In this document: one piece after another, positions 36,467 through 47,150 of the stretch
Layout of the letters: every line of letters begins with the position of its first letter
Numbering within the stretch: position 1 is the first letter of the stretch
Source: Chelydra serpentina
Taxonomy: Eukaryota; Chordata; Testudines; Chelydridae
Assembly (NCBI GenBank): GCA_037349315.1
Contig: JBAIAC010000215.1
Location: 1 to 64,000 of the forward strand
Direction: 5' to 3'
DNA: 64,000 nucleotides
The notes under the pieces: model-generated
Told to the model about the DNA's origin: nothing
Seen by the model: the letters and a program-made list of their open reading frames with translations, nothing else
The model's database searches: none
Made by a program: the position numbers and the translations under genes

Positions 36467-37423
36467 TCAGTTTAGCCAGTGACCCGGGGAAGTTCGAACC
36501 CGGTTACACCAGGCCGTTCCAGTTCCACGGGCTCCCTTAGGTTGGGTGGGCTTGATGGCACCCGCAGGCCGCATGTGGGAAGGTTTATGCGGCCCATGCC
36601 CTTTTCCCATCCCAAAACCCCTGGGGTTCAAGCTGAGATCAGGTCTTTTCCCAGCGCTCCAGTCTGGAGGGCTGTAATTCGGGCTCTCCTGGTTAAGAGC
36701 CTCCCTCTTGATCTGGTCCCCTCTCTGCCCACGTGTCTCTGTCACCAGCCGCTCGGCATCGGCCCCTTTTCCTGGATGCAGCCACATCGGGGCGAAGTGG
36801 TGAATATACACCGTAAAGCGCCACCCAAATAGATCCGGCTGGTGCTTCTTAAGGGCCTGCCCCATGGCCAGGCATTCCCTCTCTATGGCCTGACCGTTCT
36901 GCCTCCAGGGCAGCAGCTCCTTGCTCAGATACCCGATGGGGTGTCTCCCCCGCTTTGCATAGGCCTGCATCAGCACCGCGCCCAGCCCTGTGTCTGAGGC
37001 TTCGGTGAACACTGTACAGGGCTTGGCCCGGTCTGGGTTTACTCGATCTATTGGGCCCTGGATTAGAGCCTCCTTCAGCGCACAGAGAGCCCTCTGGCCC
37101 TGCTCGGTCCAGACCGCCTCATCTGCCTTCCCCTTCTTACATAGCTTAGTGACGGGGGCAGCTAGGGAGCTAAAGGGGGGTACAAACCTCTGGTGGTACC
37201 CCGCCATCCCGCTAAAGGCCTGGACCTGTTTCTTGGTCTGGGGAACAGGCCAATCTCTGATCGCCTCCGCCTTGGCCAGCCCTGGGCTGCTGAATGACTG
37301 GTTCACCTCTAAAGCCAGCCTGTCCTTGGCCTTTCTCTCCAGGTTCTGGGCTCTTTTCCCAGTTACTCTGAACGGGGGACACCTGATGGGAGGATGGGCT
37401 CCCATCTCAGGGGAGAGATCCAT
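36467..37423 (-). pseudogene. Reverse transcriptase / RNase H part of the Gmr1-like pol
   Basis: Reads a short N-terminal RT piece (IRCPPFRVTG), then joins directly to the RT thumb (AEAIRDWPVPQTKKQVQAFS) and the RNase H domain. The central RT palm with the catalytic YxDD motif is missing, so a large internal deletion has occurred. In RNase H the first catalytic Asp is Glu (FTEASDTGLG), the Glu in IERECLA is kept, and the usual YTDH reads YIHH, losing an Asp. The protein would be inactive. It lies downstream of the integrase on the minus strand, which is the Gmr1 order. Confidence 0.85.
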
Positions 37424-39188
37424 CAGGGGGGTCTTCCCCCTTCTCCTCCCAATCGTCCCTTACCGGTTCTAGGGGTCCCCTTACTCTCCTCCCATACCAC
37501 AGCTTGAAAGGGAAGCCCCCTGGTGATTCCTGGGGCACTTCCCTGTGCCATCGGTGGGGCAGGTACTTGTCCCAGTCCTGTGGATGCTGATTTATTCAAG
37601 TCCTCAGCATCAGCCTCACAGTCCCCTGAACTCTCTCCACCAGCCCGTTGGACTGAGGGTGATATGCAGAGGCCCAGGTGGGCCAGATCCCACCTTTCTC
37701 CCACACGCCCCGGAGCCGGGCTGAGATGACCTCGGATCCCTGATCCGTAAAGACCTCGCTGGGGACCCCCATTCTGCTGAAGATGGTCAGAAGCGCGTCT
37801 GCCTCGGTGTCTGCCCCGGTGGAGGACAGAGCCACCACTTCTGGGTAGCAGGTGGCGAAATCCATCACCACCAGGATACATTTCTTCCCTGACCAGGTTG
37901 CCCTGCTGAGGGGCCCCACCCTATTCATAGCCACCTTCTGGAAAGGTTCCTCCCTGATGGGCAGGGACCTCCAGGGATCTTCTCCCTTACCCTGGGCCAG
38001 GTACAATAGCCGGTGATGATACTTCGGGTGTCCCACCGGCTGCCTCCTGATTCCCCGCAGTTCCACTTCCCCTTGGGAAGCCCATTCCCGGTACAGGAAT
38101 CCCTTCTCCCACAGGGATCTGTCTCTGCAGTCTTCCCCAAGGGGGTTTGCAGCGCTGTGGCCAGCAAGTTCCCTTAGCTTCTCCAAGGCGGGATCCCTCT
38201 GCAGCTCACTGGCCAGGCCTGGGGTCACCGCCCCACTGAGCCCTGTCCCTGGTGGCTCCCTCCCTGCTGTGGAATCACTTCCCGGCAGCACCTCTGGACC
38301 AGGCAAGCCTGGTTGGCAGCTGTCCTGCCCTGCCTGTGTGTCCCCCCACTCAGCTGGGGTCTCTGCTCCCCCCGGGCTCAGCGCTGCCCTGGTTGTCCCT
38401 GTGGGGCCAGGCAGCGAGCTCGCTGCTTTGGTCACAGCATCAGAGACTGCCTGAGCCACCTCGCCATTGTGCAGGGGGGTGGGGAGCATCTCTGCGTCCC
38501 ACCCCGCCCTAGGGGTCTGGTTACAGGCAGGCAGGGGACCGGGGCCTGGCAGCTCCTCCCCCCTGCCAGCCAGGTCATTTGCATTTTCACTGACCATTTC
38601 CCTCTTAGCCAATTGGTTTCCTGAGTTCAAATTCAAATCCTCGGCCGTTACAGGGCCTGGATCCTGTCCCAAAGATACACAGTCACCCCCCAACAGCACC
38701 TCACCGCTGATATCCTGCAGACCCCCAACCACCAGCCAGCCCGACCCCTCCTGGGTCTGCACAGGGATCTGGGCCATAGGCAGGGCGAATGGGTCCATCC
38801 CTGGGACCCTCACCCAGGTCACACAGCCCCTCAGCATCTGGTGGGGGTGCACCACCCGGGGCCTGACCACAGTTCTCTCTGTCCCGGGGTCTTGCCACCC
38901 CGCGAATGTCTCTCCATTGACCATCACCTTCCGCTTCCACTGGGGGTCCATAGGGCTTGAGTCCAGGGCCAGGAGTGGAAATCCGTCCACCATCCCACCC
39001 ATCTGGTTGGTGGAGTTTATGGCCTTGGGACCCAGCAAGGGGGTTAGATCCCGGGGCTTTTCCGCAGGGTCTCCCTGGTTCCAATCACCAGCCTGCTCCA
39101 AGGCAGTGAGGTGGGCCTCCACATCCCCACCCTCCTTAACCAGGGGCAGCAATTTAGGATCGAGGTTCCCTGCGGAGCTGGCACCCAC
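37424..39188 (-). pseudogene. Gag remnant, protease-like and integrase part of the Gmr1-like pol
   Basis: The longest frame (37596-39188) starts in a gag-like tail, passes a protease-like segment with a degenerate active site (DPG where D-S/T-G is expected) and ends in the integrase core. The integrase DDE residues are visible: VMDFATCYPE, FTDQGSEV and HPQSNGLVER. The zinc-binding N-terminal domain is cut down, going straight from KYHHRLLYLAQ to LPIREEPFQK without its Cys pair. After VERVQGT the frame is lost and the homology continues in another frame to about 37424. The element is therefore deleted and frameshifted, not coding-competent. Confidence 0.85.
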
Positions 39189-39744
39189 TTACCCCTGGCC
39201 AGTCCCCTATGCCTCTCCGTTCCACCACCGCAAGTTCACGCTGCTGCTGCTGCTTCTTCTGTAGGTCTTTCTCAGGCTCTTGCTGTCTCTCACCATCCTC
39301 TTGCTCTCTCGGACTCAGCTCCAGTCCCATCCGTCTCCGATCCCCTGCCGGGGAACCCGATCGTGAAGACCCCCGTCTGGTTGGGGACCAGACTCTTGGG
39401 GATGCCAGGCTATCACTCCAGCTGCTCCCAGATCCTGCTGTAGCCCCATTGGGGTCAGGAATCTGCTCCCTGGAATGGTCATCTTCCTCCAGCCGCGTGA
39501 TTAACTGGGCTTTAGTGAGCTTTCCAATGGGTATCCCTCTCTTTTTGCACAGGGTTACAATGCTCTTCTTAAGGAGAAGGCGATAGGCCATCACTTCACT
39601 GCTCCCAAGTTGCTGTGGATCCGCAGGCCTGTGTGCTCTTAGCTCCCCACGGTTTCCAGGAAGAACCCCAAGTGTGCCAGCCCTTCTCCAGGTCACCGCC
39701 TCTTTGCCAGGGTCGAGCTGCAGCTCCTCCGCCCCTGGGTCCAC
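39154..39744 (-). pseudogene. Gag-like leader frame of the Gmr1-like element
   Basis: A 196-residue frame just inside the 5' LTR. It has a charged segment, LCKKRGIPIGKLTKAQLI, resembling a SAP-type helix-extension-helix, then a Ser/Arg-rich and Glu/Gln-rich stretch. Its position fits gag; no CCHC knuckle is seen. It overlaps the next frame by 35 bp. The call rests mainly on position. Confidence 0.55.
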
Positions 39745-40033
39745 TCACGGCACCCCAAGGGGAACCCTGTCACCGCAAAAATCCTTCTCTCTCCCAGGGC
39801 CAAGCCGCAGGCTCCTCCGCCCCTGGGACTGCTCACTGAAGTCCCCAGGGGGACCCCATCATTGCACAGTCCTTCTTGCTGGTCACACACTCCCAGGGGT
39901 TAAGCGTAGCTCCTCCGCTCCCCAAAACCGCTCCTCAGTGAGCCTTCAGCACGCCTGGTCCTCGTTAGCCCCCCTTCGTTCTACTGCTCCCCAGTTACTT
40001 ACTGCAGGAAGCGCCGTTCACGGGGTGCAGAAC

Positions 40034-40051
40034 ATCCCACCGCTGCCACCA
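40034..40051 (-). other. Primer binding site matching tRNA-Leu
   Basis: Two nt inside the 5' LTR the minus strand reads TGGTGGCAGCGGTGGGAT, the exact complement of ATCCCACCGCTGCCA plus CCA. That is the 3' end of vertebrate tRNA-Leu (AAG type) from general knowledge. Confidence 0.8.
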
Positions 40052-40053
40052 GT

Positions 40054-40622
40054 TGTCACGGAGTATAAGGGAGTCCGGCCCTGCACCCCTCTTCCCCGGA
40101 TTCACTGGGAGTCTCAGCCAGCCAGTAGAACAGAAGGTTTATTAGAGATGCCAGGAACACAGCCCAACCAGAGCTTGTCAGTACATCCAGGACCCCTCAG
40201 TCGTGTCCTTCCTGGGGGCAGGGAGCTTAGACCCCAGCCTGGGGCTCCCTGCATTTCGCCCCACAGCTCCAAACGCGGCAGGGAGGCCAGACCCTGTCTG
40301 CCCCCCTCCCTTCCTCTTCCCAAGCCAGCTCCAAACTGAAACTCTCCAGCCCCTCCTCCCCCTTTCTCTGCTTCCCGGGCCAGGAGGTCACCTGATCCCT
40401 TTGTTCGAACGCCTTCAGCTCATACCTTTGCCGGGGGAGGGGCCGGGCCATCGCTTGCCAGGAGACAGAGCCATTCTCTGTGTCCAGGCCTCTGCCTTCT
40501 AGGGCTTTGTAACAATCATGCACCGTTGTCCCACCACCTAGATACTCAAGCCCCGCATAGGGGAAACCGAGGCACCCACACAGTACTCAGGGAAACCATA
40601 ACAACAGTCCTACTTCGTCACA
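40054..40622 (-). repeat. 5' LTR of the Gmr1-like element
   Basis: 569 bp, plus strand TGTCACGGAG...TTCGTCACA; same length as the 3' LTR. Confidence 0.9.
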
Positions 40623-40627
40623 CCTTA

Positions 40628-40969
40628 CACCCCAAACCCCACCACCCACCCAACTCCAGCCGCTGCTGTGCAGGGAGGGAGCCTGGCAGCACCCCATGCT
40701 GTAGCAGGGATGCTAACCCAGGTGGGGCACATGGCCCCACATCCCGCCCTCTGCACGTGTTGCCTCTGAAACGAGGGAAACTCGTGAGTTCAGGGCACAG
40801 CTGCACACCCAGGAGAAAGCCCAGCACGACAGGCCCAGACACAGGATTCTACCTCCCAGCAGCCAACCCACCTCCCCAGGCTTTGGCAGGACGAACGGTG
40901 GCGCTCGACTAACCCCACTGAGCCGCTTAGCTCCTGCCGTGCCTTCCTCAGCACGACCTTCCTCTTTTG
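40628..40969. other. No feature recognised
   Basis: C-rich sequence after the retrotransposon. It may be the remnant of the C-rich minisatellite split by the insertion (CACCCCAAACCCCACC). No tRNA or exon is seen. Confidence 0.4.
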
Positions 40970-41257
40970 CCCCATTCCCACCTCACTTCCTCCTTTGGCA
41001 AGTCACACAAGGGAGGCCAGCAGGGAGACCGGCCTCCCTAGGCCAACCTCCAAGGGCAGAGGAGGCCAAGCCACAAGGCTCCAGGAGGTGACTGGCCGAG
41101 ATCCTCCAGATTTCCCTGGCTGATGCTAAGGCGCTTCCTCAGCTCATTTCCCCACCCTCTGTCCTGCAGGGTTGGGGTTATCCCAAGGACAGGCCAGTGG
41201 CAGAAGGAGGAGTGTCTTGCTGGACAGCTGGGGGAGTGGGGGAAACGTTAACTGTCA

Positions 41258-41330
41258 TGTTTCTGCCTGGTTTCAAACAAGGGACCTTTTGCATATTTCA
41301 CAAATGTGATAACCACTACACTACAGAAAC
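41258..41330 (-). pseudogene. tRNA-Val pseudogene
   Basis: 73 nt, reverse-strand copy of the tRNA-Val of units A/B. The acceptor and T-stem are largely kept, but the anticodon region reads TTTGT-GAAATAT-GCAAA. U33 is lost and there is no AAC anticodon, so it cannot act as tRNA-Val. Confidence 0.75.
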
Positions 41331-41409
41331 TTCCTTCAAATGCCGACCACTTGGCTGGTGCTCACGCTGGCACACACCAATGGGCGAACCTGGAGAAAGT
41401 GGCAGCAGC

Positions 41410-41443
41410 CCTTCGAGAGATCAACTGGTAGAGCAAAGGACTG
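41410..41443 (+). pseudogene. 5' half of a tRNA-Tyr-like gene
   Basis: CCTTCGAGAGATCAACTGGT followed by AGAGCAAAGGACTG matches the acceptor 5' strand, D-arm and anticodon 5' stem of vertebrate tRNA-Tyr. No matching 3' half with a B-box is found downstream. The same sequence occurs reversed at 51484-51928, where a MITE interrupts it. Confidence 0.45.
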
Positions 41444-41679
41444 GAGCCGGAGCTCAGGAAGTCAACCTTCTCTTGCCCTTGTGACTCCAGCTTGAAGGAG
41501 AGCTTCTTTTCCTTCCCCTTGCTGAGAAAGAGCAAGAGAAGAAGGAAAGCCCAGGTGGGCACAAGCCCCCACTGTCTTTTCCTGATGGGGAGCCTGCAAG
41601 GAGGGACTCATGGTGGGTAGAGGTACCACTGCGCTTCGAGAAAACAGCCCAACCCTGCACACAAAGGGACCAAAGAACA

Positions 41680-41752
41680 TGCCAAAGCCTGGGACTGAAC
41701 CAGGGACCTTTAGATCTTCAGTCTAACGCTCTCCCAACTGAGCTACTTTGGC
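41680..41752 (-). tRNA. tRNA-Phe(GAA)
   Basis: 73 nt on the minus strand; acceptor GCCAAAG/CTTTGGC, D-arm GTAGCTCAGTTGGGAGAGC, anticodon stem TTAGA/TCTAA with GAA in CTGAAGA, T-stem CCTGG/CCAGG. The T-loop is TTCAGTC, deviating from TTCGATC at two bases, one of which weakens the B-box. The arms are fully paired, so structure is conserved; expression is uncertain. Confidence 0.85.
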
Positions 41753-42149
41753 CCCGACAGGACACCTTTCTGGCCTGCTGCTTCTCTGTCTGGGATGTTT
41801 TTGCCAGTCATGGCACACAAAAAGGACGTCATTGCGAGCGGCCCATGGAAGGAAGATGAATTTTTTTTCCTGCCTTGTTCATTTGCTTGCTTCCTTGACT
41901 TGCTTCCTCACCCCATTCCTGCCTTAGTTCCTGGGTTACCTGGTGGCTGAAGGCGACTGTGGCCCAGCGGCACGGGGAGGAATTTGGGCAGCTAGACCCC
42001 GGCAGCAAGAGTCCTGCCGCCACTTGCCGCCCCACCCTGTTGTCCCAGCTTCAGCTACTGCAGCTCAAATTCTCCAAGACTCCCCCCCGCACCCAGCTCC
42101 CTCTCCTGCCATCCCCATCTGGATCCTCTATGCCCCTCACACACTTTGT

Positions 42150-42192
42150 AAGAACAGGAGACTGGCCATACTGGGTCATACCAAAGGGGCTA
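42150..42192 (-). repeat. Short CR1 tail fragment
   Basis: The plus strand AGAACAGGAGACTGGCCATAC then TGGGTCATACCAAAGGG resembles the reverse of the CR1 3' end (tggtctgacccagtatggcc). Confidence 0.5.
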
Positions 42193-42519
42193 AGGGGGGT
42201 GGCCTGCAGCCCATGACTCCATGGGGCTGGTAGGGGCTGGTACTCGCGACGCAGAGTGCTCTGAACTCTGGGGGCCAGGCCTCTGGTGCTCTGAGCACTC
42301 AGGGTGTGGGGGCCGGTGCCCTGGGTGCTGGAGCCACTGGGGGCTGCACCATGCACCCACCCGGCACTCCGGGTGCTGGGGCTACTTGCCACCTGCCTAC
42401 CCGGCATTTCCTCTCATTTGTGAGAGTGGATCTCAAATTGCTCCTATTTGCATCCTTTTCTTTTTTTAAATTATTAAACGCAGCTATCAAATTTTAGATA
42501 TTGCAGTTTCCTGAGGTTT

Positions 42520-43095
42520 TGAGGTGTTCCCTGGGTTTTTAAGCACAGTCCTTTGTTTCTGGAGGGAGTCCACACTGATTAGGCCTCAGCTGGAGTGTTA
42601 TGTCCAATCCTGGGCACCACATTTCAGGAACGATGGGGACAAAGTGGAGAAAGTGCAGAGAAGAGCAACAAAAATGATGAAAGCTCTAGAAAACGTGAGC
42701 TGTGAGGGAAGATTGAAAACAATTGGGTGTGTTTAGTCTGGAGAAGAGATGACCGAGAGGGGACGTGATCACAGTTTTCAAGTACACAAAAGGTTGTTAC
42801 AAGGAGGGAGGGGACACATTATTCTTCATCTGAGGATAGGACAAGAACCAAGGGCTTAAATTGCAGCGAGGGTGGTTTAGGTTGGACATCAGGAAAAACT
42901 CCCTGTCTGTCAGGGCTGTTAAGCAGTGGAGTGAATTTCCCAGGGAGGTTGTGGAATCTCTGTCAGGGGAGGTTTTTAAGAGCAGGTTCGACAAACACCT
43001 GTCAGGGATGGTCTAGATTATACTTATGAGTGCAGGGAGCTGGACTGGATGACCTCTCAAGGTCCCTTACAGTCCTATGATTCTATGATTCTGCA
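42520..43095 (+). repeat. CR1 LINE 3' end
   Basis: About 575 bp ending in the diagnostic (ATTCTATG) repeat near 43075-43095. Motifs: AGGCCTCAGCTGGAGTGTTA, GTTGGACATCAGGAAAAACT, GGATGACCTCTCAAGGTCCC. 5' truncated, as most CR1 copies are. Confidence 0.88.
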
Positions 43096-43419
43096 TATTG
43101 GAGGTTATGGGCTGGGGGTGGTTAAATCCCCCCCTCCCCCCGGCCTCATCTGATCAGATCCACGGTCCCATTAAGCCTTGTATTTCTCCTCCCCCAGCAT
43201 ACATCCTGTCTGTGGGAGTGGCCAATGCCGGAAATAGTAAAGGAAACTCTAACCCCTTCCCCACGGACTGCACAATGACCCTTTCCATACGTTGTTACAT
43301 GGGAACAGCCCCTCCTGAGCCCCCAGCCACAGAGCAGTTTGAGACATGAAGCGTGATGGTTAGCCCTGCCCTTTAATCCCCCTGCAGATACCCCATCCAA
43401 GAGTGGGTGCCCCAGTTGT

Positions 43420-43690
43420 GCCAGGCACTGCGGAAACCCCGACCAAGGATGGGGGCCCTGATTCTGCAGGTGTTGTACAACTCATAGTGAAAGTGAGAGT
43501 CCTTGATGCCAAGAGCTCACAGGCAAAATAGATGAAGTGTGGGAGGGTGGTTCCCATTTTACAGCTGAGGAAACTGAGGCCCAAAGATGCGATGTCATTT
43601 GTCCATGTTTGCACAGAGAATAATGGGACCAAACTTGGAACTGAATCAAAATTTTCTGAGTCACAGCCTGGCCCTTAATCACAAGCCAAG
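43420..43690 (+). repeat. MIR/CORE-SINE-like old repeat
   Basis: Contains CCATTTTACAGCTGAGGAAA then CTGAGGCCCAAAGATG, a classical MIR core-to-tail signature, followed by a CACAGAGAATAATGGGACC region. Confidence 0.6.
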
Positions 43691-43694
43691 CATT

Positions 43695-43835
43695 GTCGAT
43701 TGCATGGCAGTGGCCTCAATGGGAAGTTGCAGAATCTCCTTCATTGGAGGATTTGAAGAAGGGGTTATGCAAATACCTGTCGGGGATGACCTAGGGATAC
43801 TTGGTCCTGACTCTCGGGGTCCCTCCCTGCCCTAT
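43695..43835 (+). repeat. CR1 3' fragment
   Basis: TTGGAGGATTTGAAGAAGGG, then ATGCAAATACCTGTCGGGGATGA in two pieces, and ACTTGGTCCTGA: degraded CR1 3' UTR. Confidence 0.5.
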
Positions 43836-44067
43836 CTCTGTACACGCTTCTGTTGTGTGGTTTTGTCCTGTGTCATTGCTCCACACTTATCTGTTTTGCA
43901 TAGTGTCACTCTGCCCTGCCACACACACTTCAGTGGAGAAGCAGTTGGCAATCTAGTAGGCTGCCCATGGAACAATGGGACAGAGAAACCTGCATCATGT
44001 GATGCTGCACCGGCCCATGAGCCATTGCAAACCCCTCCCAAAGCCTCCTGCGGTCAGTTGCACAGTG

Positions 44068-44133
44068 CGATAGCTACCCACAATGCACTGCTCTTTGGGG
44101 CGATAGCTACCCACAATGCACTGCTCTTTGGGG
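44068..44133. repeat. 33-bp exact tandem duplication
   Basis: CGATAGCTACCCACAATGCA plus CTGCTCTTTGGGG occurs twice back to back. It is single in the right arm and in the copy at 19430, so it arose after the arms separated. Confidence 0.9.
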
Positions 44134-44317
44134 CGACCCAAGAGTTGCTAGAGTGGATGCGCTCTGGTGACACAAGGAGCAGAGTGTTTAATTGAAACAC
44201 TTCAACTAAAGCAGCATAACTCTGTAGTGTGGACACAGCCTGAGAGTGAGACAAGACCCAGCTCCCCTTGACACCAAGGATACTCAGGGACTGAAACTAA
44301 AGAACCACAAGTTCCTC

Positions 44318-44399
44318 CGTAGTTGACAGGAATCGAACCTGTGCAGGGAAACCCCAATGGATTTCTAGCCCATCGCCTTAACCACTCGGCCACAACTAC
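44318..44399 (-). tRNA. tRNA-Ser(AGA), left arm
   Basis: 82 nt; acceptor GTAGTTG/CAACTAC, D-arm GGCCGAGTGGTTAAGG, anticodon loop CTAGAAA (AGA, Ser), class II variable arm, intact B-box GGTTCGATTCC, discriminator G. One anticodon-stem pair is a G-T wobble (ATGGG/TCCAT). Of the Ser copies here this keeps the canonical T-loop CpG. Confidence 0.88.
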
Positions 44400-44857
44400 T
44401 GGCTTTGTGCAGTTTCTCACTACACTCTAGTTCTGTTCTCACTGAGTGATCGTTTCCTCAGACCAGCTTCCACAACACACTCACTGCCGTGCCATTGTGT
44501 AAGTGTGTCCATGGCTGAACAGCAAGAATTCCTGCTCATTTCCCTGCTGGCTGGAGAATGATGACAGTGTGTTTGTGGTTAATGATGTTGCTGTAGATGG
44601 TTTATTCCCTGCCTAGACAATTCAGACAGTCCCTTTCCCGTCATATCCCCAGCACATCAGTGATGCCGATAGCAGGGGCAGGTTTTCTTTGGAGCACTGA
44701 GATTTTTGGGGGGAGTTGGTGGCTCCTTTCTTTCCTCACCCTGGAGTAAACTCAGCTTTTTATTCCATCTTTGATGATTCATGGAATAACAACAGCAGCA
44801 TGAAGAACGAGGAGATGGAATATCTCACTGCCGGGGGAAAGGTGGCCACGTCCCTTC

Positions 44858-44981
44858 TAGGGTGACCAGATGTCCCGATTTTATAGGGACAGTCCCAATT
44901 CTTGGGTCTTTTTGTTATATAGGCTCCTATTACCCCCCACCCCCCGTCCTGATTTTTCACATTTGCTGTCTGGTCACCCTA
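44858..44981. mobile_element. hAT-type MITE, left arm
   Basis: 124 bp, TAGGGTGACCAGATGTCC...TCTGGTCACCCTA; flanks GTCCCTTC and CTCCCCTC agree at 6 of 8 positions, an aged target duplication. Same family as 35374 and 62889. Confidence 0.85.
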
Positions 44982-45565
44982 CTCCCCTCTGTCTGACCAT
45001 TGTCACTGCAGGAGAGAAGGTTTGTAAGGAATCGAATGCCCTGGCTCAGACAAGAGACACAGGAAGATTTTGCTGTTCATGTATCCGTGCAAAGGAACTT
45101 GTGTCTCTGTGTGAAAGCGAGGAGGGAATTGAAACACTCACATGGTGGTGCCGAAGGCAGCAGGGAACCCCATAGGATGAGAATAGGAGATGTTCTCACG
45201 CAGCATGTTTCTTACTTTGCCCATCTGTCAGTTTGATTATAATCGATGGAAATATGTTGCCATTGGTTTGTGTGTTTACACAGAGATTGACATTAACCAA
45301 CTAATGCGTCCTTCTTCCCAGCCTGCCTAGTCTGCGGTGGGTGAGTTTAGAGGGACACGTTCGCTCTCCCCAGTCCCCGTGCCAGGCCTGTGCTCTCCAT
45401 GCTGCCCCCCACACTGCTGGGATCCTTCCCTGATCTCCCCCCAGACCTCTGCCCCCCACCCCCACTTCTGGGAGCCCCTCCCAGCACTGTCCATCCCCCC
45501 TGCTGGCAGGATCCTGCCACCTTCCTTTCATTTCCTGCCTCCCCCTGAGCAAAAGCTCAGCACTA

Positions 45566-45637
45566 TTCCCACCCTGGGAATTGAGCCTAGGCCACGAGGG
45601 TGAAAACCAGGACTCCTGCCCACTAGACCACATGGGA
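45566..45637 (-). pseudogene. tRNA-Glu(TTC)-like, left arm
   Basis: 72 nt on the minus strand beginning TCCCATGTGGTCTAGTGGGC, with CTGGTTTTCAC giving anticodon TTC. The 3' side of the anticodon stem (CCTCG) no longer pairs with CCTGG. The T-arm reads GGCTCAATTCC rather than GGTTCGACTCC. Likely non-functional; the mirrored copy is at 54347. Confidence 0.7.
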
Positions 45638-46184
45638 CTGGGATCGCTCTGGGGGTCTAAGAGCCGCTCCTAAGAGCAGCAGCGCTGCCCAGCGGGGCCA
45701 GCACCCAGCGCTGGATTAACCCTTCCCGTGCTGAGCTTCTCTCTCTCCATTCCCAGCACCTGTGATCAGGAACCAGAGATCGGGGCTCCCAGGTTCTCCA
45801 CAGCCCAGGGCTGAGATTGGGACCCCCCCCCATTGTGCGAGGGGCTGTACAAACCCTGGCCAACACCGGGGCCACCAGGGGGGTCCCCTCAATGTCCCAG
45901 AGCCTTTGCTGCCCAAGTTCTCCTGACGCCCCCGGGATCCACCCCTCCCCCTCCTGTAAAACACCCCCCTTTCCCCACAGCCCTTCTTTCCCTGCCCCCG
46001 CACTTTGCTGGCTCACCCTGGGCCCAGCTCCTCCCCCCTCCCCCAGGTGAAGCACAGGTGGAGGCAACATCGGCCCCTGGAGACAGCCCCAGTGAGCGCT
46101 GCAGCCCCCCCGGGGGGATTTGCAGACACAGGAAGGGAGCAGCTGGGAGCGGTGGGGGCTGGGAAGGAGGGAGGAGCCGGAGCA

Positions 46185-46690
46185 GCTCCTGGGGGCGGGG
46201 CAGCTCCTGGGGGCGGGGCTCTGGCTCCATTGTTAGCCGGGGGCGGGGCAGCTCCTGGGGGCGGGCTCTGGCTCCATAGGGAGCCGGGGGCGGGGCAGCT
46301 CCTGGGGGCGGCGCTCTGGCACAGCTGGGGGAGGGGCAGCGCCTAGGGGCGTGGCTCTGGCACAGCCGGGGGGCGGGGCAGCTCCTGGGGGCGGGGCTCT
46401 GGCACAGGCCGGGAGCGGGGCAGCGCCTGGGGGCGGGGCTCAGGCACAGGCCGGGGGCGGGGCAGCGCCTGGGGGCGGGGCTCAGGCACAGGCCGGGGGC
46501 GGGGCAGCACCTGGGGGTGGGGCTCTGGCACTGCCCAGGGGCGGGGCAGCGCCTGGGGGTGGGGCTCTGGCACAGCCTGGGGGCGGGGCAGCGCCTGGGG
46601 GCGGGGCTCAGGCACAGGCCGGGGGCGGGGCAGCGCCTGGGGGCGGGGCTCGGGCTCCATTGGGAGCGGGGCAGAGCAGCGGCTCTCTGG
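46185..46690 (+). repeat. GC-box tandem repeat (~40 bp monomer), left arm
   Basis: About a dozen copies of GGGGCAGCGCCTGGGGGCGG followed by GGCTCTGGCACAG or GGCTCAGGCACAGGCCGGG. Each monomer holds two GGGCGGGGC GC boxes (Sp1/KLF type). It is an expansion of the few GC boxes in the KRAB promoter at 11595-11735. The right arm has about ten copies. Confidence 0.88.
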
Positions 46691-46934
46691 GGGGGCCCGT
46701 GTTTGCCGGAGCCGCCGGGGCGATTGCGGAGCAGCTGGGCTCAGCTGCAGCCGGGCTCGGCCCCGGCCCCGCCGGGACCCAGGTGGGGACAGAGCCTGGG
46801 GCCGGGGGGTTCCCCTGTGTGGGGCCGGGGGCGGCGGGGGGACGAGCCCGAGCTGCGGGCAGGGGAAGGACAGTGGGACACGTGGGGGGTGGAGCGTCCC
46901 CTGGGAGCCAGGAAAGTCCGGGGGGAGAAGAAAG

Positions 46935-46937
46935 TGT

Positions 46938-46970
<33 letters not shown>

Positions 46971-47150
46971 AGTGTGTGTGTGTCAGTGTGTGTCAGTGTC
47001 TGTGTGTGTGTGTGTGTGTCAGTGTGTGTGTGTGTGTCAGTGTGTGTGTGTGTGTGTGTCAGTGTGTGTGTGTGTGTCATTGTGTGTGTGTCAGTGTGTG
47101 TGTGTCATTGTGTGTGTGTCAGTGTGTGTCAGTGTCTGTGTGTGTGTTGC
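46935..47150. repeat. (GT)n microsatellite, left arm
   Basis: Same tract and position relative to the KRAB upstream intron as 11935-12200. Confidence 0.9.

Larger units (their letters stand above)
35865..40622 (-). mobile_element. Gmr1-like Ty3/gypsy LTR retrotransposon, defective
   Basis: The 4758-bp element is flanked by a perfect 5-bp target duplication CCTTA (35860-35864 and 40623-40627). The two LTRs are 569 bp each. On the minus strand the order is LTR, primer site, gag-like, protease-like, integrase, reverse transcriptase/RNase H, polypurine tract, LTR. Integrase before reverse transcriptase is copia-like, yet the domains are Ty3/gypsy-type; this combination defines the Gmr1 group known from fish and other deuterostomes. 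The LTRs differ at about 15 positions by eye (~2.6%), so insertion is fairly recent. Internal deletions and frameshifts make it non-autonomous. Confidence 0.9.
40970..42090 (-). repeat. Inverted, broken partial copy of the tRNA-Val end of the A/B unit
   Basis: 40970-41400 is the reverse complement of the tRNA-Val flank (26570-27000) and 41945-42060 that of 26420-26560. They are separated by about 550 bp carrying tRNA-Tyr- and tRNA-Phe-like genes. It is more diverged than A against B, hence older. Confidence 0.75.

Noticed and set aside
36175..39586. Plus-strand frames across the retrotransposon
   Set aside because: Antisense shadows of the minus-strand gag-pol.
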